64,000 nucleotides of DNA from Micromonospora nigra (GTDB lineage: Bacteria; Actinomycetota; Actinomycetes; Mycobacteriales; Micromonosporaceae). Positions within the stretch are counted from its first letter, which is position 1. Each line of letters opens with the position of its first letter. Below are positions 1 through 7,482 of this stretch, one piece after another. The stretch spans positions 1 through 64,000 of the forward strand of contig NZ_FMHT01000002.1 of NCBI RefSeq assembly GCF_900091585.1. Reading direction: 5' to 3'. The notes below the pieces were generated by a model. That model was not told where the DNA came from. It did not search any database and saw only the letters and a program-made list of their open reading frames with translations. Position numbers and translations under genes: made by a program.

Positions 1-210
1 GTCGAGATCCTGGACGGGATCCTTGCGCTTCGCCCCTACAGAGACCCGGATGCTGAGCAGCGGCTACGAGCGCAGTTGGGGGAGCAGTCGATCGAGGCGG
101 ACCAAGTAGACGCAAGGGTGGAGGCCGCGATGATCGAGCATGCACTCAACGCCCGGCGTCTGGGACAACCTGCCGGCCGACCGCATCCGGTGCCACCCAA
201 GTATCGGTGA
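1..210 (+). CDS. C-terminal end of a MAB_1171c/DUF6545-like protein (cut by window edge)
   Basis: An open frame enters from the left edge and stops with TGA at 208-210, giving the last 69 residues of a protein. The motif EILDGILALRPY followed by a charged helix resembles the C-terminal tail of the actinobacterial MAB_1171c (DUF6545) membrane proteins. These are often encoded next to an ImmA/IrrE-like peptidase and an XRE regulator, which are the next two genes here. The membrane part lies outside the window, so family assignment rests on a short motif and on context. Confidence 0.5.
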   Translation, partial: VEILDGILALRPYRDPDAEQRLRAQLGEQSIEADQVDARVEAAMIEHALNARRLGQPAGRPHPVPPKYR

Positions 211-281
211 GAAGATGTAGCCTGGTTGTGCACCTTGAGCAGGGAGTTTGCTCGTCTTCAGACACGTAATGCAGAGGGCCG

Positions 282-865
282 GTGAGAGCTTTGATCTTGC
301 CTACTCTCCGTCGGATCACCACGCCGATATCAAACCGCCTCGCCGCTCGCAAAGGTTCTGGGCGTTGTGCCAAGTCGCCTAAATCGACTGCGCGGTCTAA
401 GCTTCGCGAGCTGAACCTTGAACTGCCTTCGCCATTCTCAGCTGACGCTCTATGCGCCGCCGTTAGCCGGCAACGCAACCGCCTATCGTCATTCTTGAGG
501 TCGACCGCCTTGATGCTACCGGGCCTTGTGGGCTTTGGGTGGAGACGGACACCGTCGACTACGTCATGGTAGCCAAAGCGGCAACGAAGACGCACCGCGA
601 TCACATAGTGCTGCACGAGCTGGGTCACCTCGTCTACGACCACCAAGGCGTCTTGGGGCGGGAAAGCCTGCATCTCAGCTTCCCAAACCTGAGTCCAGCA
701 GTCGTTCGCCGTGCCCTAGGCCGGGGATCCTATGATGCCCATGAGGAGCGCGAAGCGGAGGTTTTCGCCTCTGTTGTTATGGAGCAAGTAACTCGTGAGC
801 AGGAGGGTCGAGCCGTCGGCCACGATCGCGAGGTGCTTGCTAGCCTCCGCGACATCTTCGAGTAG
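282..865 (+). pseudogene. ImmA/IrrE-type metallopeptidase, frame-shifted
   Basis: The N-terminal half is read in one frame (ELPSPFSADALCAAVSRQRNR) and the C-terminal half in another (PIVILEVDR, GLWVETDTVDYVM, then HELGHLVYDH). The HELGH zinc-peptidase motif lies near 614-628. The two halves join if one base is added around 480-483, inside a run of C. In this family the peptidase typically cleaves or controls a paired XRE repressor, and such a gene follows on the other strand. The single missing base may be a true inactivating mutation or a sequencing slip. The GTG at 282 is the likely start. Confidence 0.65.
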
Positions 866-871
866 GCCGAA

Positions 872-1385
872 TCAGTTTCCGGACTCTCGATCCGTCGGTC
901 GCCGGGGAGAGGTGTCGAGCCCTTCGATAGCGCGAACATGCTCCACAATGTCGGCGATATGACTCAGACTCTTCGGCGATAGGCCGCCCAGCCGTGTTGC
1001 GACTCGGGTAACCCCTGCGTCAGCAAGCAGTTTGACTAGGGCCAGTTCGTCAGCGATGGCGCGCGATTTCGCGTCGTCGAAAAAGTAGGCCGGTGAGACG
1101 TCGAAGAAGCTCGCCAGAGATTCCAGGTGACGTTTTGTCGGGTTGTCGCGCTCGCCGCGTCGCAGCATCCACAGGTAACTTGCGGAGATCGTTGAGTTCC
1201 CTGCCCGACTTCGCCATCGCCGCAGCAACTTCTTCATTGCTGTGGGGCGTGCCATCCGGTCGACGAATCGTGTCAAACAGGTTATTGATCTTATCGGCTA
1301 GCGACCACCTCGATCGATCCACGCTAGCCTCTACGCCTTCGCCTGGCTCGCTCGCGGCCATCGTTCCCCCAGCTTCCCGCGACAA
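872..1385 (-). pseudogene. XRE-family DNA-binding regulator, frame-shifted
   Basis: The N-terminal part (SLADKINNLFDTIRRPDG, NEEVAAAMAKSGRE) lies in one frame. The rest of the helix-turn-helix (STISASYLWMLRRGERDNPTKRHLESLASFF) lies in another, ending in a helical tail. The switch is near 1199-1201, a CCC run (GGG in the gene), consistent with a one-base slip. The repaired protein would be about 160 residues, typical of XRE regulators paired with ImmA/IrrE peptidases. The gene is convergent with the peptidase. A small inverted repeat upstream at 1439-1456 could be its operator. Confidence 0.6.
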
Positions 1386-1438
1386 CCGGCGTGGATCCGG
1401 TGTGGTTTGACCATCACATCAGTTGAATCCGTAGCTTA

Positions 1439-1456
1439 CCTGAGCTTAGACTCAGG
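1439..1456. promoter_or_regulatory. Inverted repeat upstream of the XRE gene (possible operator)
   Basis: CCTGAG-cttaga-CTCAGG is a perfect 6-bp inverted repeat about 55 bp upstream of the XRE start. Its position fits an autoregulatory operator, but there is no other support. Confidence 0.3.
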
Positions 1457-1715
1457 CGGGCCATCGCTCAACTAGCGTGAAGGGGCGGAGCGTGACCTTC
1501 ACAGGGGTAACGGGGGTGGAGGGGCGCGATGAGAGGCGACCGCGGTGCGGCGGTCCCTCCATCGTGCCCCTCTAACCGTTGCGCCATGTTGCCGCCAGCC
1601 CGCCTCTTGGCATCCGTACACCAACTTCGACCAGCTCAGACCTCATGGCTGGTGCAAAGGAAGCTACAGGACCGACCCATATCGAAGCTAGGGCATGACT
1701 ACGGGGTAGACGACC

Positions 1716-2048
1716 ATGTCCAGGACCAGTTACGCAATAGCCCAGCAGTGCCATCCAGACAACGAAGTCACGGCTGTGGGGGCCTACGACCCGGACGAGT
1801 TGGTGGCCGTGCCTGCATGGACCGTGAAGGTCGCCCGAGGCTTGGCCGCAACCCTCGCTCACTGCGCCGACCTGCAGAAGACCATCGACTTTGGACAGCA
1901 GCCCGATGTCGACAGCATCGTCGAGGCAGCTACCGCCTTTAACCCTCTTCCCGAGCATGAAGACATCGGCTCAACACAACAGCTCGCTGAGCTGCTCCAG
2001 GAGACCGCCCAAGTCCTGAGTGAATCGCTACAAAACGGTCAAGATTGA
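1716..2048 (+). CDS. Hypothetical acidic helical protein, 110 aa
   Basis: No family recognised. The 110-residue product is acidic (about pI 4 by eye), rich in Ala, Glu and Gln, and predicted mostly helical (VARGLAATLAHCADLQKTID, STQQLAELLQETAQVLSESL). There is no signal peptide or membrane segment. The ATG at 1716 has only a weak upstream GGGGTAG. It ends before a convergent unit, and the palindrome at 2260 lies in the gap. It could be a small cytosolic accessory protein. Confidence 0.5.
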   Translation: MSRTSYAIAQQCHPDNEVTAVGAYDPDELVAVPAWTVKVARGLAATLAHCADLQKTIDFGQQPDVDSIVEAATAFNPLPEHEDIGSTQQLAELLQETAQVLSESLQNGQD

Positions 2049-2404
2049 GGTACCCGATCCTGCCACCGCAAGGACACGGGTTAACGCCGGGTGGTGAGCG
2101 ACCGGCTCTGGCACCAAGAGCATGAGCAGCATCTGGCGACGAGCTGCGGGCGGGTCTGCTGGGCACACATTCATACCCGTCCGCTAGGCGATCGCGGCCC
2201 ATGAGCGGCAACCGCGAGCACCAGATGTATTAGGGACCCGGCCGACGATGCGCCGGGATTGATGCCGGCGGCATCACCTACCGTTGTATGGGGGCGCACC
2301 GCCCGCTGCAGGGCGGGGGTGGCGAGGCTGGCAGTCGGAGGTCGTCCGGTGACGGCTCCGTCTGGTGTACCGGGGCCGGGTGCCCCCTCGGGGCGGCCGA
2401 TTCG
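2049..2404. other. Gene-free gap between convergent genes
   Basis: A 356-bp stretch between two converging genes. It holds one perfect copy of the dispersed palindrome (2260-2276), which could act as a bidirectional terminator hairpin. No convincing gene or promoter is seen. Confidence 0.5.
2260..2276. repeat. Dispersed palindrome, copy 1 (perfect)
   Basis: TGATGCCGGCGGCATCA, G-centred, intergenic between the convergent genes ending at 2048 and 2405. Confidence 0.95.
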
Positions 2405-3169
2405 TTATCGGCGACCTCGTTCGGCGTCGTGCTGGCTGACCCGGTTGATGTAGGCGGCGAGCGCCGTAGCGATGTCGGAAGCAGTGACTTTCTCGCCGTC
2501 GGCGTTGATGCCATAGGTTTCGGAGAACCAACGCGGGTCGTCAGGGGCCATCCTCGCGTAGGTGCCGAGGAAGCCAGCGGGCTCCTGGTACAGCGAGATG
2601 ACAGTCCCGTGCGGCCACCGCCGCTCCCAGCGTACGTAGCGCCTCGCGTACTTGGGGTTCGGCGTACGCCGCACCGGCGGGTAGGGCGTCCAACCGTGGT
2701 CGAGCAAGGCCTGCGCGACCCCGGCGACGTGCTCCCGGCCGGGGGCCGAGGTTCGGTCTTCGAGCTCGCTGATCAGCGCGTTCAGCGTGCCCGGTGCCGC
2801 CGGTTGCTGCACCACAGTGGTGCGCCGACCGGTGGCGCTGGCCACGATCTCGACATCCTGGTGGTCATACGCTCCACGCACTGCTGATGGTGATGCCTCC
2901 ATTTCAGCGGCCAGCGCCTCCTGCGTATACGGGCGCGGGCTGACGAACTCGCGGGCATAGGCAACCAACAGCCGGATGCGCTCCTCGGCTGCGGCCTTGA
3001 CACGCTGCTGCTCGCCTAGGGCGAACAGCAGCGGATCGTAGTCGTGTGTGGTCCACACTTCGCGCAGTCGCCGCACGGTGTCGGCTCGGCATGTCAGCAC
3101 CTCCTTCAGCTGCCGCTCGTAGAGGTCGGTTTCGTGGTCGTCAGCGTGGGCAGGCAGGGGGCGAGGCAA
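2405..3169 (-). CDS. Hypothetical protein with N-terminal helical domain, 254 aa
   Basis: No named family recognised. Residues 1-90 are helical and charged (ETDLYERQLKEVL, EQQRVKAAAEERIRLLVAYAREF). A segment near 83-106 (YTQEALAAEMEASPSAVRGAY) looks like a helix-turn-helix. The C-terminal 100 residues hold a Trp/Tyr-rich fold (RYVRWERRWPHGTVISLY). In frame the only start is a TTG at 3169. A better N-terminus, MPDLTDDIAALLHP, starts at 3210 in another frame, and one extra base in the G run at 3157-3161 would fuse the two. The start is therefore uncertain and a frame slip is possible. Confidence 0.6.
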   Translation of the reverse strand: MPRPLPAHADDHETDLYERQLKEVLTCRADTVRRLREVWTTHDYDPLLFALGEQQRVKAAAEERIRLLVAYAREFVSPRPYTQEALAAEMEASPSAVRGAYDHQDVEIVASATGRRTTVVQQPAAPGTLNALISELEDRTSAPGREHVAGVAQALLDHGWTPYPPVRRTPNPKYARRYVRWERRWPHGTVISLYQEPAGFLGTYARMAPDDPRWFSETYGINADGEKVTASDIATALAAYINRVSQHDAERGRR

Positions 3170-3232
3170 GGGTGGAGCAGGGCGGCGATGTCATCGGTGA
3201 GATCAGGCATACCCTTACAGTAGGCAAGTAGC

Positions 3233-3245
3233 TGCATAGTATGCA
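3233..3245. promoter_or_regulatory. AT-rich inverted repeat with -10-like box
   Basis: TGCAT-AGT-ATGCA is an inverted repeat in the short gap upstream of the minus-strand gene at 2.4-3.2 kb. It overlaps a -10-like TACTAT on that strand. No clear -35 is seen. Confidence 0.3.
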
Positions 3246-3266
3246 AGGGTCTGTCATGTGTGCGCC

Positions 3267-3283
3267 TGATGCCGGCAGCATCG
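3267..3283. repeat. Dispersed palindrome, copy 2 (variant)
   Basis: TGATGCCGGCAGCATCG, two differences from consensus; lies in the divergent gap upstream of the nitrilase-family gene. Confidence 0.8.
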
Positions 3284-3399
3284 GTTAGCCAGCGAGCCCA
3301 ACTGGGGGCTACTGCCGGTACGGCGCCAAGGATCGGCGTATGTTCGAGACGATCGTGCAACCGCCGCCGTAGCGCTGTGGGTGCGCTTGGCGGCGTCGG

Positions 3400-4266
3400 G
3401 TGGTAGTGGGCAGTGTGGCACTCGTGGATGCCATAACGATCGCCGTTGCTCAACCGATGGTGACTTGCGAGCCCGCTGCGAACGGATCAATTACGCGCGT
3501 ACTCATGCGCGAGGCGCATGAGCGGGGAGCACGCCTGCTGCATTTTCCCGAGGGAGCACTCACCGGCTACGCCGGGCAGGCGAAGGGGCACTTTGCCGGC
3601 TGGGCCATCGACTGGACGCCCGTACGGGCGCAGCTCGACGAGATCGCTGAACTCGCGGGTGAGCTCAATCTATGGGTCGTACTGGGCGGCAACCACCGCC
3701 TGACTGGCTCCCATCGCCCGCACAACAGCCTGTATGTGATCTCCAACCGGGGAGAGATCGTTGATCGTTACGACAAGCGGTACCTCTCCCACGCCGAGGT
3801 GACCGATTTCTATTCGCCCGGCTTCGAGCCGGTGGTCATCGATGTGCCCGGCTTCCGTTTCGGCTTGGCGCTCTGTATCGAGATCAATTTTGCGGAGGTG
3901 TTCCTCGACTACCTGCATCGTGACGTGGACTGCGTGCTGCTTTCCTCCTTCTCCCAGGACCCGGTGTTCGGCGTGATCGCCCAGGGTTACGCCGCAGGCA
4001 ACTGTCAGTGGATCAGCGTTTCGGTGCCCGCCCAGTGCAGCCTGGCCATGCCAAGCGGAGTCGTGGGCCCGGACGGCACCTGGCTAGGGCGGTGCGCCTC
4101 CGACGGTCGCAGTGGATTGGTGTGTGTCGACCTTGACCGGCATGCGCCGGAGCTGAATGTGGCTCTTAAGGCCGCCCGACCCTGGCGCGCCACCGCCCGC
4201 GCCGGGGTGATCTACGAACAGCGCCGCGTGCAGGACCCGCGCAGCAGCGATCGCACAGCGTCGTAG
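3400..4266 (+). CDS. Carbon-nitrogen hydrolase (nitrilase superfamily)
   Basis: A 288-residue cytosolic amidohydrolase of the nitrilase fold. The Glu-Lys-Cys triad is intact: E51 in LLHFPEGALTGY, K126 in DRYDKRYLSHAE and C159 in GLALCIEINFAE. The length fits the family (260-300). The superfamily cleaves nonpeptide C-N bonds in amides, carbamoyl groups or nitriles; the substrate cannot be read from sequence. Similarity begins at about residue 11 (ITIAVAQPM), so GTG 3415 or 3424 may be the real start rather than GTG 3400. It stands alone between convergent or divergent genes and looks like metabolic cargo. Confidence 0.85.
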   Translation: MVVGSVALVDAITIAVAQPMVTCEPAANGSITRVLMREAHERGARLLHFPEGALTGYAGQAKGHFAGWAIDWTPVRAQLDEIAELAGELNLWVVLGGNHRLTGSHRPHNSLYVISNRGEIVDRYDKRYLSHAEVTDFYSPGFEPVVIDVPGFRFGLALCIEINFAEVFLDYLHRDVDCVLLSSFSQDPVFGVIAQGYAAGNCQWISVSVPAQCSLAMPSGVVGPDGTWLGRCASDGRSGLVCVDLDRHAPELNVALKAARPWRATARAGVIYEQRRVQDPRSSDRTAS

Positions 4267-4453
4267 TTGTCCCGCGAGCCCTCGCATGGCAAGCCTTCTG
4301 TTGCCCTGGATGGCGGTTGCCTTGGGGCTCGTGCGCGCACGGGACGCGGCGTCGCTTGGCCGCGTCGAGGGCCGTCTGGGTGACGCCGACGGCGCGGGCC
4401 AGCTTTCCGGTCTAGTCGATGCCGCCGACCGCCGCTGGGCTGGCGAGGCCGGC

Positions 4454-5551
4454 CTAAAGCGCGCTGAACGCGCGGGCCTCGTCGACGGCGGCTTGGCCCT
4501 TTTCGCGTCGTAGCTGGTCCTCGTCAGTCGGGGCGGTGAGGACCTGGTGGATGGCGTCCAGCGCGGGCCGGTCCAGCGCGGTGTCGTTGACGGTGAACAG
4601 GGCAGGCATGACCTGTCGGTTCGCCCATCGGTTGTCCCGGTCGCCGACCTTGCCTGTGCGGAAGTTGCGCCGAGGGTCGCGTGCCCGGTCGACCAGCCGG
4701 AAGCGGTGTAGCAGCTCGGTTGCCCTCCACGTTGCGCGAGCGAGCCGGAAGCGTTCCTCCCGGTGGTCGGCGCGCAGGTAGACGCCCTGCTGCTGATGTC
4801 GGGCGGGAAACTGGTCGCGCAGCATGGCCAGGGCGAGGTACGCGGCGAGCTCGGTGTCGGTAAGGGCGAATACCCAGAGGTTGGTGAAGAACGCCGGCGC
4901 GATCCGGAACGCCGTCCGCGGCTCGGGCACGACGTATCGGGGGTGTTCCTCTGCGGTGCTCGACTCGGCGTGCAGCTGCCAGCTCGCTCCGTTGGCGTCG
5001 GGGTCGTAGCGACGGCGCGCTCCGTCGGGACGCTGGCGGGGCAGCTGCAGCAGGTGCTCGTCCTCCAGGGCGCGCATCGCCTCGGTGATCTGGCGGGCGC
5101 GCAGGGCGGCCGCCGTGCGGGCGGTGCCGGTGGTCGGCAGTGTCTCGGAGAGGACGAGCTGCCGCCACGGCTCGTACTCCTCAGCCGGACTCCCGCTGAT
5201 CCAGCGCACGTTGCGGACGGTGTCGCTCGGCCCGCATCGGCATTGCGCGTCGAACAGCATCAGCAGGAACAGGCGCAGCTGCAACCCGCGGGACTTGATC
5301 AGCCGGGACATCGCGGGCGCCGGCCCGTCGGCCGGCTGCACCACGAACGACTTCCGGATGTAGATCCACTCCGGCTGCCGGCCGGGCCCGTTGTCACCCT
5401 TGCGGCCGCCGTGCTGCCACAGGTGCCGCAGGTTCGCCCGAACCGCTGTGGCCAGCGGTCGGGTCGGGTCGACGTCGTATGCCTCGCGCAGTGCCTTGAC
5501 CAAGCCCGCCCGGGCTCGGTCGCCGGTAGACAGCTCCACCGGCACGGTCAC
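4454..5551 (-). CDS. Hypothetical protein with possible winged-helix region, 365 aa
   Basis: No named family recognised. The GTG start at 5551 overlaps the stop of the upstream membrane protein (GTGA), which indicates translational coupling and excludes the longer frame upstream. The region IYIRKSFVVQ, MSRLIKSRGLQLRLFLLMLFDAQCR and ARQITEAMRALEDEHLLQLPRQ has the pattern of a replication or winged-helix module with a beta wing. A second similar block follows (FFTNLWVFALTDTELAAYLALAML). The arrangement recalls plasmid replication or regulation proteins, but that is inference. Confidence 0.65.
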   Translation of the reverse strand: MTVPVELSTGDRARAGLVKALREAYDVDPTRPLATAVRANLRHLWQHGGRKGDNGPGRQPEWIYIRKSFVVQPADGPAPAMSRLIKSRGLQLRLFLLMLFDAQCRCGPSDTVRNVRWISGSPAEEYEPWRQLVLSETLPTTGTARTAAALRARQITEAMRALEDEHLLQLPRQRPDGARRRYDPDANGASWQLHAESSTAEEHPRYVVPEPRTAFRIAPAFFTNLWVFALTDTELAAYLALAMLRDQFPARHQQQGVYLRADHREERFRLARATWRATELLHRFRLVDRARDPRRNFRTGKVGDRDNRWANRQVMPALFTVNDTALDRPALDAIHQVLTAPTDEDQLRREKGQAAVDEARAFSAL

Positions 5552-5739
5552 CGCTCGCCTCGCAGCGCGGTGACGTACCGGGTCAGCGAGGCGAGCACGC
5601 GCAGGCAGTGGCGGCGGGTGGCGGGTCGACGAGCGGTGAGGGCGGCCAGCGCGACCAGGACGACGCCGATCGTCACCGTGGCCACAGGCAAGGCGAAGAC
5701 GATCACGCTCCACCCGAGCTGGTCAGCGAGTTCATTCAT
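5548..5739 (-). CDS. Small single-span membrane protein, 63 aa
   Basis: A 63-residue product with one clear membrane segment (WSVIVFALPVATVTIGVVLVALAALTA written here in parts: WSVIVFALPVATV, then TIGVVLVALAAL) and a basic C-terminal tail (RRPATRRH). It is coupled by a 4-bp overlap to the 365-aa gene downstream. Function unknown. Confidence 0.6.
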   Translation of the reverse strand: MNELADQLGWSVIVFALPVATVTIGVVLVALAALTARRPATRRHCLRVLASLTRYVTALRGER

Positions 5740-6044
5740 GTGCGACGCTCCAACTGGTACGGCAAGGGGTCCGCCCCTCGGTGCTTACCAGGGCGATCGG
5801 GGGACGGGCCCCTCATCTGTCTCGCGCCGGGCGGCGCGACGAGGCCCAGGATGGCTGACTTTTCGCCCACTGTCGCGCCCGTGATCTTGGGGCGCTTCTC
5901 CCCTCAGCAACCACAAAGTCGTACCGGAGGACCAAGGAGTTTGTGGTCGTTGAGAGGTCGCCGCTGGAAGGGGGAAAATTATCCCGCGCGGCCATCGGCG
6001 TGGCGGTCGAGCCTGTGACGCGCAGCGCCGACGCGAGCTGACTC
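5740..6044. other. Gene-free gap with hairpin
   Basis: A 305-bp gap between two minus-strand genes. It contains an 8-bp inverted repeat ACCACAAA...TTTGTGGT (5910-5947) that could end the transcript of the upstream AbiJ-like gene, and a leader for the small membrane protein. No further gene is seen. Confidence 0.45.
5910..5947 (-). terminator. Hairpin downstream of the AbiJ-like gene
   Basis: ACCACAAA and TTTGTGGT are perfectly complementary with a 22-nt loop, about 100 bp past the stop of the 6045-7331 gene. There is no U run; candidate terminator only. Confidence 0.35.
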
Positions 6045-7331
6045 TCAGCCCGTCTGATCGGGCAGGTAGCCGTGCTGACGGAGGACCCGCTCGAAGAAGC
6101 AGGTGACCGTGGCCCGGGCAGCGTCGGCGTCACGGAACTCATATCCGCCGAAGCGGACCACGTCGTACCCGGCGAGCTGGAGGTCGCGGTCTTCGGCGAC
6201 CATCTCGGCGTACAGCCGTGGGCTGGCCAGGTCACCCTCGGCATAGTGCTGCTTGCCGTCGATCTCGATGACCAGGCGTCGCTGGTCGCGCAGGAGCATG
6301 AGGAAGTCCATGCGCTGTCGAGCGAGCGGGCCGGGCGCATGTCGTTGCGCCCGGGTGCGGGGGTCGTAGTGGAGGTAGACCTGCGGAATGAGGGCGGGTA
6401 GGCCGAAACCGTGCTCCTTGAGCAGCGCCGCGTAGGTCTGGAACATGAGGTACTCGGGTCCTCGGCCCGCCGACGGGTCGCGGTCCCGGTCGAGGGAGAG
6501 CACCAGGCGGGCGTGCAGGCCGTTCGCGGCGTCGCGTTCGCTCACGCCGGGATGCCCCCGGGTCTGCCGCCACCAGTCGACCAGGTCCGCCCAGCTGAGC
6601 CCGGCGGCGGGAAGCGGGCGGTCGTACACCAGGCAGAACTGCCCGTTCTTGGTGATCTGGATCGTGTTGCTGACCGCGTCGACCAGCACCAGCTCCGGCT
6701 TGGGACCGTCGGCGGCGAAGATCAGGTTCTTGAAGGTGGAGCGGACACCACCGCGGCGGGCGCCCGCCAGTTGCAGCAGACCCCACAGGTGCGGCAGGTA
6801 GTAGACCTCCACCACCCGAGTGCCGAGCTCGGCGAGCTGCTCGTCGGTCAACGTCTGGATCCGGGCCCGGACGTAGCCGCGCTTGCTGTAGTGCGCGTCC
6901 TCGATCTCGCCGTCGGCCAGTCCGAACGACCGGCACACCGTGGGCAGGTCGTAGGACTTGACCTGGTGCAGGGCTTCCGCGATGGCCTCGCGCAGCTGGA
7001 TAGACGTGGCCCCCCGGGTGCCCGCCTCCACGCGGGCCATCGGGTCCACGAGCATCGGGGCGATCGTCACCTCGTGCTGGCCGACACCGATCCGCAGCTT
7101 GTCGAACTGCGCACCGATCGCCCGCAGGTCCGCCGGCTCGAACAACGCCATGAACATCGGCCGCACCCGCAGCACCACCGTTGCCGGGGCCAGCCAGGCC
7201 GCGGACGGCGACGGAATGGTCTCGGCGGCCTGCACCAGGGACACCAGGTTGGCTGCCCGCTGGTGGCCGGCCTCCACCAGCAGCTCCGACACCGTCGACA
7301 GCTCACTGTCGAGCTTCCAGTCCCTGTTCAT
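6045..7331 (-). CDS. AbiJ-like protein with C-terminal PD-(D/E)XK nuclease domain
   Basis: A 428-residue protein starting at MNRDWKLDSE. Residues about 113-180 (LREAIAEALHQVKSYDLPTV, SKRGYVRARI) resemble the helical AbiJ N-terminal domains of abortive-infection proteins. Residues about 335-425 form a DUF559/Vsr-like nuclease: D342 in RMDFLML, then E356, D358 and K360 in VIEIDGKQHY, followed by DRDLQLAGYDVVRF. The joint architecture suggests a phage-defence or conflict nuclease that senses infection through the helical part. Function is inferred from domains. It lies upstream of the gap and just downstream of the 631-aa HTH gene, separated by a palindrome copy. Confidence 0.7.
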   Translation of the reverse strand: MNRDWKLDSELSTVSELLVEAGHQRAANLVSLVQAAETIPSPSAAWLAPATVVLRVRPMFMALFEPADLRAIGAQFDKLRIGVGQHEVTIAPMLVDPMARVEAGTRGATSIQLREAIAEALHQVKSYDLPTVCRSFGLADGEIEDAHYSKRGYVRARIQTLTDEQLAELGTRVVEVYYLPHLWGLLQLAGARRGGVRSTFKNLIFAADGPKPELVLVDAVSNTIQITKNGQFCLVYDRPLPAAGLSWADLVDWWRQTRGHPGVSERDAANGLHARLVLSLDRDRDPSAGRGPEYLMFQTYAALLKEHGFGLPALIPQVYLHYDPRTRAQRHAPGPLARQRMDFLMLLRDQRRLVIEIDGKQHYAEGDLASPRLYAEMVAEDRDLQLAGYDVVRFGGYEFRDADAARATVTCFFERVLRQHGYLPDQTG

Positions 7332-7438
7332 CGGCCAGGCCCCTCCGGCATGCCGGTCACTGTAGGCGTGGTGCCGGACACCCTTCCCGCACACCGTTGC
7401 GTGCGCGCTGCCTGCGCCAGCGTGGCGTCTGCTGGTAC

Positions 7439-7455
7439 TGATGCTGGCGGCATCA
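7439..7455. repeat. Dispersed palindrome, copy 3 (variant)
   Basis: TGATGCTGGCGGCATCA, one change; in the 150-bp gap between the AbiJ-like gene and the 631-aa gene. Confidence 0.9.
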
Positions 7456-7482
7456 CCTGCGGTGTCACGGTCGCGACCACCG

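Noticed and set aside
4763-5884. A 373-codon plus-strand frame antisense to the 365-aa gene
   Set aside because: Shadow of the coupled minus-strand pair; no ribosome site or domain.
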